Source of the DNA: CAZZBK01 sp964652155
GTDB lineage: Bacteria; Planctomycetota; Planctomycetia; Pirellulales; PNKZ01
Direction of reading: 5' to 3'
Assembly: GCA_964652155.1 (NCBI GenBank)
Contig: CAZZBK010000007.1
Span: 1-64,000, forward strand
DNA length: 64,000 nt
The notes beneath the pieces were generated by a model. It saw only the letters and a list, made by a program, of their open reading frames with translations, searched no databases and was not told the origin of the DNA. The position numbers and the translations under genes were made by a program. Shown piece after piece: positions 33,601 through 40,801 of this stretch (its first letter is position 1; each line of letters opens with the position of its first letter).

Positions 33601-35359
33601 CCGCGACCCGCTCGCTGACGAGGCCCGCGAGTTGCTCTTGGCCCGTGGCGGGGCCGTGACGAGCCGGATCGAAGAGGAGCTGTTGCTGCGCGAGCTGGAG
33701 CAATCATCGGACGCCGCGCGGCAGCGTCGTGCCGTGGCTCAACTGGTGCGCATGCTCCGCGACGCGCAGCGCGTCGACGAGGCGCTCAGGTACGTCCGCC
33801 GCATGCAGGGCGACTGGGCCGACCTCGAATGTCTGGACGGCAAAACCGGCGCGCAATTGGTCCGCGAGTGGTTCGGCGACGAGGCGAAGCTGACCCAGCA
33901 GGCCAACCAGACCACTTGGCCCACGGGCAAGATTGTCAAGGAACCGTATCGCGGCACGAACTTGCAAGGCTTCCCCAATGCGCCGATCGAGCTGCGCGAG
34001 CGGCACGGTTCGTTCTTCGATGGCTACGCCATCGAGATGGTCTATCAGCAGCAGTCGCTCATCGGCCGCGATGGCTGGGGGCGCGAACGCTGGCGCGTGG
34101 CGCTGGCCGAAAACGGCAATCCGCGCGGTGCCTTTTTCTTTCAGCCCTCGCCCAACCACGCCAAGTCCGAGGGGCACCTGCTCGTGGTGGCCATGGGCTT
34201 CTCGCTGCTCGGCGTCGACACGCTCGGCACGCCCGGCAAGGAGGGCCCCAAGGTCCTCTGGCGGCACGACCTCATCGATGCCGCCGCCCGCGACTCGGGC
34301 AGCGTCAACTGGCGGCAGGTCAACATGCCCTGGGGCGCGCCGCGCATCTGGGCTTTTGACCAACAAGGACGGCCGCTCGGATCGACCGGACCCGTCACCG
34401 CGCAGTGCGTTATCTTCCAACGGCAACGCAATCTCGTCGCCGTCCATCCGCTGACCGGAAAAACACTTTGGGTCCGCTACGGTGTCCCGCAAGGGAGCGA
34501 GCTGTTCGGCGACGACGAGTACGTGTTCGTTGTCCCGCCGAAGGCCAGCACCAACAGTGGCGACACGGACGATCGGGCCTACGTATTCCGCGCCGCCGAT
34601 GGCCAAGAACTTGAACGTCGCGCCGTCGCGCCCCTTGAGCAGCGGCTGTTCACCGACGGCCGGCAGGTCGTCACGTGGCACAACGACGGCGGCAAAGGCA
34701 TGGTGCTCCGCCGCCGTGACCTGTGGACGCAACGCGATCTGTGGGAGCAGCGTTTCGATGTCAACTCGAAGCCCTGGCCCGTCGGGCAAAGCGGCGTCGC
34801 GGTCATGGAGCGGCGCGGGCGATTCACGTTCTGGAACGCCACGGACGGCACGGCGCAAATCGACGTCATGCTCAAGCCCGAGCAGAATTTGTCGGAACTG
34901 GTCGTCTACTCGTTCCCCGACCGCCTGGTGGCGATCGTCAATCGTCCGCCGCGTGGTGCCGACGGGTTCAACATGCACGCGCTGCCGCAAGGGGCGTCGG
35001 GGCTCAACGCCGTCAACGGCATGGCCTACGGTTTCGATCGCGCTACCGGCAAGCTTGTCTGGGAACTGGCCGTCGAGAAGCGGAGCATCGGCTACGCGCA
35101 GCGCGAAAACCTGCCGGTGCTCGCCTTCGCCTCGGGACAGCACCCGCAAAACGGCAACCAAGGGCAGATGAACCTGCTCGTGGTCGACAATCGCACCGGT
35201 CGCGTGCTGGCCGACGAACGAACCCCTGGGCAGATCCAAGCCTTCGAGTACACGGGGGACCCGGCCAAGCACGAGATCACGCTGCGCAATTCACGCGGCG
35301 GCATCAAGCTGACCTTTACCGACGAACCGGTCGACGACAAGCAGGAGCCGAAAAAATGA
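30668..35359 (+). CDS. Giant exported PQQ-like beta-propeller repeat protein
   Basis: The ATG at 30668 has GAGGGAA ten bases upstream and is preferred over 30572. The 1563-residue protein begins with a basic segment, a hydrophobic signal (about residues 30-45) and 'LRAQNKAKDK'. An N-terminal helical, TPR-like part (about 50-290) precedes blades with the PQQ-like signature, such as 'LAIDARTGKRIWF', 'VAVDLTTRALLWGY', 'FCINLADGKLQWEA', 'VAVHPLTGKTLWVRYG' and 'YGFDRATGKLVWEL'. The middle (about 820-1080) is again helical. BamB and quinoprotein dehydrogenases share these blades, but no cofactor residues are evident. It probably acts as a scaffold outside the cytoplasmic membrane. It opens the cluster and overlaps the next gene by four bases. 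Confidence 0.85.
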   Translation: MACIDWRPQTPRRMLGPLLRRGVASVATAGLMLLAFWPGPDLRAQNKAKDKDDEQLSSTLFMSADRKTLQSLRSAQEMLKENRFGEATRLLGAILESSEDYFYAPDRKAADPNGQRVYHSLKHEAQRIVGELPPEGMEAYELQFGAAARKRLDESVEQGDINVLAEVSRRFFHTKAGYEATQLLGLCLMQRGQPLAAAFCFQRLLDSPSSQADRPLISLKLAVALYRAGQTTSAIEHVAKLKKDHAALEFLLGDVSRKLLDNSVQPAVWLAALAGDVEPQGVKSGEEQWLLARGTPDRNGVAAGSTPLLNHRWAVPTVYDPEPRKLELDRLVDQRRQALVDQGEVVLPCSSPLAVNDQVILRTALGLLAIDARTGKRIWFTEDSKVQEQFDKWGQTSEASQVSTLPSWLENRLWHDGIYGTLSSDGQHVFAVEDLSLETAADPQQVVVFQANGRQPNSNAKSKNRLAAYGLARQGALECDSADIKELDGAFFLGPPLPLDGRYYALAEQKQELRLLCLKIVTHRTSQHPRTGVAREHKRFELDWSQQLVMLETPITQDPLRRVAGATPSYADGVLVCPTTAGAVVAVDLTTRALLWGYQYPRPDQQQPRNMIFRFNNAAAQAANADERWLDPTALIAQGHVLVTPAESKKLFCINLADGKLQWEAERDEVKTGTASDHGLFMACVHRNAAVVVGESRLRAFKLGDGAPAWSESLKLPDGVAPSGRGFYNGKLYYLPLSNGEVASIDLDQGKIVARSRTRGEGSLGNLVCYHDSVISQSSTEVESFYQLDVLKRQVDEQLAKGNDKPDPVALALHGELLLNAGQVDEAIAQLRRALADRSDPRARQLLFEALLETWRKDFKLGERLLPELETLIDRPAQRLVVLRQQAQGLHASGDVLGAFRAYLELLNIDGLSDESERIERGWAVRRERWLQARIVDLRQKASADDTKLIEAELRKRLDTVRASQDSADLRAFIGVFGRDPLADEARELLLARGGAVTSRIEEELLLRELEQSSDAARQRRAVAQLVRMLRDAQRVDEALRYVRRMQGDWADLECLDGKTGAQLVREWFGDEAKLTQQANQTTWPTGKIVKEPYRGTNLQGFPNAPIELRERHGSFFDGYAIEMVYQQQSLIGRDGWGRERWRVALAENGNPRGAFFFQPSPNHAKSEGHLLVVAMGFSLLGVDTLGTPGKEGPKVLWRHDLIDAAARDSGSVNWRQVNMPWGAPRIWAFDQQGRPLGSTGPVTAQCVIFQRQRNLVAVHPLTGKTLWVRYGVPQGSELFGDDEYVFVVPPKASTNSGDTDDRAYVFRAADGQELERRAVAPLEQRLFTDGRQVVTWHNDGGKGMVLRRRDLWTQRDLWEQRFDVNSKPWPVGQSGVAVMERRGRFTFWNATDGTAQIDVMLKPEQNLSELVVYSFPDRLVAIVNRPPRGADGFNMHALPQGASGLNAVNGMAYGFDRATGKLVWELAVEKRSIGYAQRENLPVLAFASGQHPQNGNQGQMNLLVVDNRTGRVLADERTPGQIQAFEYTGDPAKHEITLRNSRGGIKLTFTDEPVDDKQEPKK

Positions 35360-36387
35360 GCCGTGCTGTGTGTTCGCTCTTCTGCGCCGTGCTCGTGTGC
35401 AGCGTGCTCGTCTTGCCCGCCCAGGCCGACAACGGCCTGCGCGACCCCAAGGTGCAGCGGGCCGTGTCGCGCGGGCTCGACTGGCTGGCCAACTCGCAAT
35501 CGCGCCAAGGAAGTTGGTCGGCCAACAACAATACCTACCCCGCCGCCATGACCGCCCTGGCCGGCATGGCGCTGCTGGCCGAAGGCTCGACCACGACCCA
35601 AGGCAAGTACTCTGAACAGGTCCGCCGGGCCGTCGAGTTCCTGATCTCGAGAAGCCGCTCCAACGGGTTAATCGGCGATCCGAACAAAGACGATCGTTAC
35701 ACCTACGGGCACGGCTACTCGATGATGTTCCTCTCGCAAGTGCTCGGCGAGGAAGACGACGCCGAACGCCGCGAGGAGTTGGTCGGCGTGTTGACCCGAG
35801 CCGTGAAATTCACGGGCGAGGCGCAGACTCCGGCCGGCGGTTGGGGGTACGTCAGCGCCAAGGACGGCCACAATTTCGACGAGGGCTCGACGACCATCAC
35901 CCAAGTGCAAGGGCTCCGCGGCTGTCGCAACGCCGGTATTCCGGTCCCCAAGGAGATCATCGACAAGGCCATCAAGTACATCCAAAAATGCACCCTGCCC
36001 GACGGCGGCGTGCAATACTCTTCGCAGGGCGGGGGCGGCCGGCCCGCCATTACCGCCGCCGCAGTCGCCTGCCTGTTCAACGCTGGCGAGTACGACAGCG
36101 ATTATGTCCCCAGACTGATCAAATACTGCGAGAAAAGCCTGGGGAACGTGGCCACCGAGAACAGCGGCCACTGGCACTATGCGCACTATTACTACGCGCA
36201 GGTCAATTATCGCGAAGGGGGAGACACCTGGCAGACTTATCGCGACAAGGTGTTCACCAAACTGGCCGGCGAGGCCGGGCCCGACGGTGCCTGGACCCAA
36301 GGATATATCGGTGCCGTCTATACCACGAGCGTCAACCTGACTATCCTACAACTCGAAAACGCCAATTTGCCCATTTATCAAAAATAG
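35356..36387 (+). CDS. Exported terpenoid-cyclase-fold (prenyltransferase/squalene-oxidase repeat) protein
   Basis: Its ATG overlaps the TGA of the PQQ-repeat gene. The 343-residue product has a clear signal peptide (cleavage after 'LVLPAQADN', about residue 24) and an alpha/alpha-toroid with repeats such as 'GLDWLANSQSRQGSW', 'AVKFTGEAQTPAGGWGY' and 'AIKYIQKCTLPDGGVQY'. Catalytic motifs of squalene-hopene cyclase (DxDD) are absent and the protein is exported, so a binding or structural role is more likely than terpene synthesis. Such proteins are frequent beside MoxR/DUF58 genes in planctomycetes (my recollection, not searched). Confidence 0.87.
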   Translation: MSRAVCSLFCAVLVCSVLVLPAQADNGLRDPKVQRAVSRGLDWLANSQSRQGSWSANNNTYPAAMTALAGMALLAEGSTTTQGKYSEQVRRAVEFLISRSRSNGLIGDPNKDDRYTYGHGYSMMFLSQVLGEEDDAERREELVGVLTRAVKFTGEAQTPAGGWGYVSAKDGHNFDEGSTTITQVQGLRGCRNAGIPVPKEIIDKAIKYIQKCTLPDGGVQYSSQGGGGRPAITAAAVACLFNAGEYDSDYVPRLIKYCEKSLGNVATENSGHWHYAHYYYAQVNYREGGDTWQTYRDKVFTKLAGEAGPDGAWTQGYIGAVYTTSVNLTILQLENANLPIYQK

Positions 36388-36506
36388 CCTCGATCGAGTC
36401 AATTGACCACATTGGCTCACGTGTCCCCCCGGCGTGCGCGACTCCGTCGCGATCGTCAGGGGCTAATGTGCCCCGCTATCCCCTCACCCCACACCTCTCC
36501 TCACCC

Positions 36507-37541
36507 ATGCCAGACTCCGCTGCCATCAACAAACTCGCCGATGCGCGCCAGCGCATCTTGGACCAACTCTCGCAAGTGATCGTCGGCCAATCGCAGGTCA
36601 TCGAGGAGTTGCTCATCTCGCTGTTCAGTCGCGGCCACTGCCTGCTCGAAGGGGTGCCGGGGCTGGCCAAGACGCTGATGATCTCGACGCTCGCGCGCAC
36701 GCTCAGCTTGTCGTTCAGCCGCATCCAGTTCACCCCCGATCTGATGCCGGCCGACATCACGGGCACCGACGTGATCGAGGAGAACAAGTCGACCGGCATG
36801 CGCGAGTTTCGCTTCCTCGAAGGGCCCTTGTTCTCGAACGTCGTGCTGGCGGACGAAATCAATCGCACGCCCCCCAAGACCCAAGCCGCACTGCTCGAGG
36901 CGATGCAAGAACGCCAAGTGACGGCGGGCCGCGTGCGGCATCCACTCGACGACCCGTTCTTCGTGTTGGCGACGCAGAACCCCATCGAGCAGGAAGGGAC
37001 CTACCCGTTGCCCGAGGCACAGCAAGACCGCTTCATGTTCAAGGTGTACGTTCAGTATCCGAAGTTTGACGAGGAGTTCGAAGTCGCCCGCCGCACGACC
37101 AGCACGCTCAATGATCGCATCGAGCCGGTCTTGTCGGCCGAGGAGATTTTGCAATTGCAGCGGCTGGTGCGCGAGGTGCCGGTGGCCGACTCGGTCGTGC
37201 GTTACGCGCTGGCACTGGTGCGTCAGACGCGCTCCGGCGAGCCGGGCGTGCCCAACTTTGTCGCTGAACAGGTGAACTGGGGCGCGGGCCCGCGTGCCGT
37301 GCAAAACCTGATCCTGGGTGGCAAGGCCCGCGCGCTGTTGCATGGCCGCACGCATGTCGCCACGGACGACATCCAAGCGCTGGCCAAGCCGGTGCTGCGG
37401 CATCGCTTGGTGGTCAACTTTGCGGCCGAGAGCGAAGGGGTCACCAGCGATCAGGTCATCGACCGCCTGGTGCAAGAAACCCCCACGCAAGAAGACGAAC
37501 TGACGCGCGATGAGCGGTTCCGGAAGATTTTTGCCTCCTAA
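36507..37541 (+). CDS. MoxR-family AAA+ ATPase
   Basis: A 344-residue AAA+ ATPase. Walker A is G49-VPGLAKT56, Walker B ends 'VVLADEINR' with D116-E117, and 'VLATQNPIEQEGTYPLPEA' is the MoxR signature including sensor 1. The C-terminal lid is complete ('WGAGPRAVQNLIL'). MoxR ATPases act as chaperones that mature or insert metal into vWA-domain partners, which here are encoded just downstream. The 119-base upstream gap is very C/T-rich right up to the start (CCTCACCCATG) and has no Shine-Dalgarno sequence. Confidence 0.95.
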   Translation: MPDSAAINKLADARQRILDQLSQVIVGQSQVIEELLISLFSRGHCLLEGVPGLAKTLMISTLARTLSLSFSRIQFTPDLMPADITGTDVIEENKSTGMREFRFLEGPLFSNVVLADEINRTPPKTQAALLEAMQERQVTAGRVRHPLDDPFFVLATQNPIEQEGTYPLPEAQQDRFMFKVYVQYPKFDEEFEVARRTTSTLNDRIEPVLSAEEILQLQRLVREVPVADSVVRYALALVRQTRSGEPGVPNFVAEQVNWGAGPRAVQNLILGGKARALLHGRTHVATDDIQALAKPVLRHRLVVNFAAESEGVTSDQVIDRLVQETPTQEDELTRDERFRKIFAS

Positions 37542-37566
37542 CGAGCGCGTCGCGCCGAGTCGTTCC

Positions 37567-38469
37567 ATGAGCGAAGCAAAACGGTTCCTGCAACCCGATG
37601 TCCTCCGCCGCATCGCCCGGCTCGATGTCCGCGCCCGGCACATCGTCGAGGGCTTTTTGTCGGGCGTGCATCGCAGCCCCTACTTCGGCCAGTCGGTCGA
37701 GTTCGTGCAGCATCGCGAGTACACCCGGGGGGACGATCTGCGCCGCATCGACTGGAAGGTTTGGGCCAAGCAGGACCGCTACTACGTCAAACAATTCGAA
37801 GAAGAGACGAACCTCCGCTGTGTGCTGCTGGTCGACACTTCGGCCAGCATGCACTACGGCTCTGGCGCGCTCAATAAGTACGAATACGCCTGCACGCTGG
37901 CCGCGTCGCTCACGTATCTGTTGCTCCGGCAGCAAGACGCCGTCGGCTGCGTCGCCTTCGACCAAGGAATCCGCGCGACCGTGCCGCTGCGCACGCATCG
38001 GGCCCATCTGAACACGGTGATCCAGGCCCTCAACAACAGCGCCCCGCGAGAAAAGACCGACGTGAGCCGCATCCTCCGCGAGGTGGCCGAGAGCTATCCG
38101 CGGCGTGGCATGGTCGTGCTCTGCTCCGATCTGCTCGTCGATCGCCCCTCGCTGTTCAAGGGGCTCAGTGTGCTGCGGCAACGCGGCCACGACGTGCTTG
38201 TGCTGCACGTGATGGACGACGACGAATTGGATTTCCCGTTCACCGGCGCGACGCGCTTCGAGGGGCTCGAACTGCCGCAGCACCTGACGTGCAACCCGCG
38301 CGCCTTGCGGCAGGGCTACATGGACGCGCTGGGCGCGTACCTGGACGAGGTCCGTCGCGGCTGCACGAAGCAGATGGTCGACTACGCGCTGGTCCGCACC
38401 AGCGAGTCGCTCGACGCCGCGCTCTCGGCCTTTTTGGCCTCGCGCCTCGGCCAATTGGGCAAACACTAA
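37567..38469 (+). CDS. DUF58 domain protein with vWA fold
   Basis: The ATG at 37567 follows the MoxR stop by 25 bases; the frame open from 37510 overlaps MoxR. The 300-residue soluble protein has the DUF58 signature 'YTRGDDLRRIDWKVWAK' (residues 52-68) and a von Willebrand A domain whose metal-ion site D90-TS-A-S94 is intact ('LLVDTSASMHYG'). DUF58 proteins are the usual MoxR partners and are thought to bring a client to the ATPase. It lacks the membrane helices seen in some DUF58 proteins. Confidence 0.93.
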   Translation: MSEAKRFLQPDVLRRIARLDVRARHIVEGFLSGVHRSPYFGQSVEFVQHREYTRGDDLRRIDWKVWAKQDRYYVKQFEEETNLRCVLLVDTSASMHYGSGALNKYEYACTLAASLTYLLLRQQDAVGCVAFDQGIRATVPLRTHRAHLNTVIQALNNSAPREKTDVSRILREVAESYPRRGMVVLCSDLLVDRPSLFKGLSVLRQRGHDVLVLHVMDDDELDFPFTGATRFEGLELPQHLTCNPRALRQGYMDALGAYLDEVRRGCTKQMVDYALVRTSESLDAALSAFLASRLGQLGKH

Positions 38470-38486
38470 CAAACAATATGAAAGGG

Positions 38487-38587
38487 ATGAAGTATGAAGT
38501 ATGAAGTATGAAGTATGAATTGCTTGATTTCATCCTTCATCCTTCATCCTTCATCCTTCATCCCTCACCCCTCACCCCTCACCCCTC
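38487..38587. repeat. Graded heptamer tandem arrays
   Basis: ATGAAGT occurs four times in tandem (38487-38514) followed by ATGAATT. Nine bases later come four CATCCTT (38531-38558), one CATCCCT and three CACCCCT (38566-38586), ending at C-ATG, the start of the next gene. The first array is nearly the reverse complement of the second, so the transcript could form a long imperfect hairpin. Confidence 0.9.
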
Positions 38588-40801
38588 ATGTCCTCCTTGT
38601 TCATCAATGCCGGTTTGCTCGGTGGCTTGGCGCTGGTCGCCCTGCCCGTGCTCATCCATTTGATCAACATGCTGCGTCATCGACGCGTCCGCTGGGGGGC
38701 CATGGAGTTTCTGCTCGCCAGCCAGAAGAAGAACCGCACCTGGGTCCGCTTCAAGGAACTGCTGCTGCTCTTGCTGCGAATGCTCGCCGTCGCGGCCGTC
38801 GTGCTGATCTTGGCCCAGCCCATCGCCGACAGCGCGGCCTTCCTGAACCTGTTCAACCAGCAGACGCAGCACATCGTGCTGCTCGACGATAGCTTCTCGA
38901 TGTCCGACCGCTGGAGCGGGTCGACCGCCTTCGAGCGGGCCAAGCAGGCGATCATTCGCATTGGCCAGCAGGCGGCACTCGACTCCGCGGCGCAAGACTT
39001 CACACTGCTGCCCTTCTCGGCCGCGCACTCCGAGCAGCCACAGCCCGCCCTGTTGCAGGAGCGTGTGGGTGCGGAGTTTGGCTCCGTGCTTGCCGAGCGA
39101 TTGCCCAAGCTGCAAGTGACCGACCTGGCGACGCCCCCGCATAGCGTGCTCGACTGGGCTCCGCAACTCTTGGGCCCGAGCGAAGGCCGCCGCCGCGTGT
39201 TCTACCTGGTGAGCGATTTCCGTCATAAAGATTGGGATCGCCCCGGCGAGTTGCTCGACAAGCTCAAGCGGCTCGCCGACATGCCCGCCGAGATCAACTT
39301 CGTGCAGTGCGCCGATGCGCAGCGTCCCAACCTGGCCATCACGAGCATCGAGCCCGACGGGGGCATCCCCGCCGCCGGGGTCGAGATCGCGTTGCGTGTC
39401 TCGGTGGCCAACTACGGCAGCGACACGCTGCAAGAGCTGGCCGTGAATATCGAGGAGGACGGCGTCGGCCGACCGCCGATTCGGTTCGATCGCGTGGCAA
39501 GCGGCCGGGTCGAGACCCAAAAGTTCCAGGTCAACTTTAGCACGGCTGGCGAGCATGTCGTCAGCGTGCGGCTCGATCCCGACACGGTCTCGGCCGACAA
39601 TCAGCGCCAGTTGGTGCTCAAGCTGCCGCTGAGCAACGCGGCGCTCGTGGTCGACGGCGGCGAGGAACCGCTGGATGCGTTCTTCCTGTCGTCGGTCTTC
39701 GCCCCCGGCGGAGCGGTCCGCACCGGGGTCGACGTGCAGGTCGAGCGTCCCTCGTGGCTCAACAACAATGCCCTCGGCAAGTTCTCGGCCGTTTACCTCT
39801 GTAATGTCGAACGGCTCGATCCGCCGGCGATCGAGTCGCTCGAAAAATACATTGCCGATGGCGGCGGCGTGGCGTTCTTCCTGGGCGACCGTTGCCGCAC
39901 CGACTTCTATAACACCCGGCTATACCGTGACGGCGCGGGGTGCTTTCCGTTGCCGCTCGTGGCCGCCACGCCGCTGTTGGTCGATCGGCTCGACAAGTCG
40001 GCCGACATCGATGTCGTGTTAAGCGACCATCCCGTGTTTCGCGTTTTTTCAGGCGAACGGAACAGCTTCCTGAACCTCGTGAACATTGAACGCTTCATTG
40101 CCGCGCCAAAGACCTGGCAGCCGCAGCCCGACTCGACCACCCGGGTCATTGCCCGGTTGCGTAACGGCTCGCCGCTGGCGGTCGAGCGGCGGCTGGGCGA
40201 GGGGCTGGTGCTCGCCTTCACAACGACCGCGTCGCCGCTATGGAACAATTGGGCCCGCGGCAACCCCAGCTACCCGGTCACGCTGCTTGAATTGCAGTCG
40301 TATCTCATGCACGCCAAGAGCGCGACGGTCGATCGCCTCACCGGCTCGCCGATCGCGCAAAGCCTGCCGCTGGACAAGTACCAACGCCGCGCCCGATTTG
40401 TGCCGCCGCAGGGGAGTGCGACCGGGCCCGAGTCGAAAGACCTTCGCGAGTCCGCGGGCCAACTGCTCGCCGATTTCTCCGACACCTCGACGGCCGGCGT
40501 CTACGAGTTGCAGCTCACGGACACCACGGACCAGAGCGAGTCGCGTCGTTTTGCGCTGAACGTCGACCCGCGCGAAGGAGACTTGGCGCTGCTCGACGGC
40601 ACGGAGTTGGCCTCGCGACTGCCGGGGCTAAAATTCACGTTCCGCCGCGCCGATCAATTCGCGCTCGTCACGGCCGACTCGTCACGCGCCAACCTCAGCG
40701 ACTTGATTCTGTACGTGCTGATCGCGTTGCTGATCGGCGAGCAGGCCTTGGCCTACGCGGCCAGCTACCATCCCGCGGCCAAGAGCGGAGGCCGCGCATG
40801 A
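38588..40801 (+). CDS. BatA/vWA membrane protein
   Basis: A 737-residue membrane protein with the BatA N-terminal domain ('ALPVLIHLINMLRHRRVRW' and 'RFKELLLLLLRMLAVAAVVL', helices at about 5-25 and 57-80). A vWA-like domain starts at 'HIVLLDDSFSMSDRW' with a DxSxS metal site, followed by a beta-rich region, a Rossmann-like part and a C-terminal helix 'LILYVLIALLIGEQALAYAA' at about 700. In this position BatA-like proteins anchor a MoxR complex in the membrane. It overlaps the next vWA gene by four bases. The start codon directly abuts a heptamer repeat and has no Shine-Dalgarno sequence. Confidence 0.88.
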   Translation: MSSLFINAGLLGGLALVALPVLIHLINMLRHRRVRWGAMEFLLASQKKNRTWVRFKELLLLLLRMLAVAAVVLILAQPIADSAAFLNLFNQQTQHIVLLDDSFSMSDRWSGSTAFERAKQAIIRIGQQAALDSAAQDFTLLPFSAAHSEQPQPALLQERVGAEFGSVLAERLPKLQVTDLATPPHSVLDWAPQLLGPSEGRRRVFYLVSDFRHKDWDRPGELLDKLKRLADMPAEINFVQCADAQRPNLAITSIEPDGGIPAAGVEIALRVSVANYGSDTLQELAVNIEEDGVGRPPIRFDRVASGRVETQKFQVNFSTAGEHVVSVRLDPDTVSADNQRQLVLKLPLSNAALVVDGGEEPLDAFFLSSVFAPGGAVRTGVDVQVERPSWLNNNALGKFSAVYLCNVERLDPPAIESLEKYIADGGGVAFFLGDRCRTDFYNTRLYRDGAGCFPLPLVAATPLLVDRLDKSADIDVVLSDHPVFRVFSGERNSFLNLVNIERFIAAPKTWQPQPDSTTRVIARLRNGSPLAVERRLGEGLVLAFTTTASPLWNNWARGNPSYPVTLLELQSYLMHAKSATVDRLTGSPIAQSLPLDKYQRRARFVPPQGSATGPESKDLRESAGQLLADFSDTSTAGVYELQLTDTTDQSESRRFALNVDPREGDLALLDGTELASRLPGLKFTFRRADQFALVTADSSRANLSDLILYVLIALLIGEQALAYAASYHPAAKSGGRA

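Noticed and set aside
38487..38587. Possible CRISPR array
   Set aside because: Units are contiguous 7-mers without spacers, so this is a tandem repeat.
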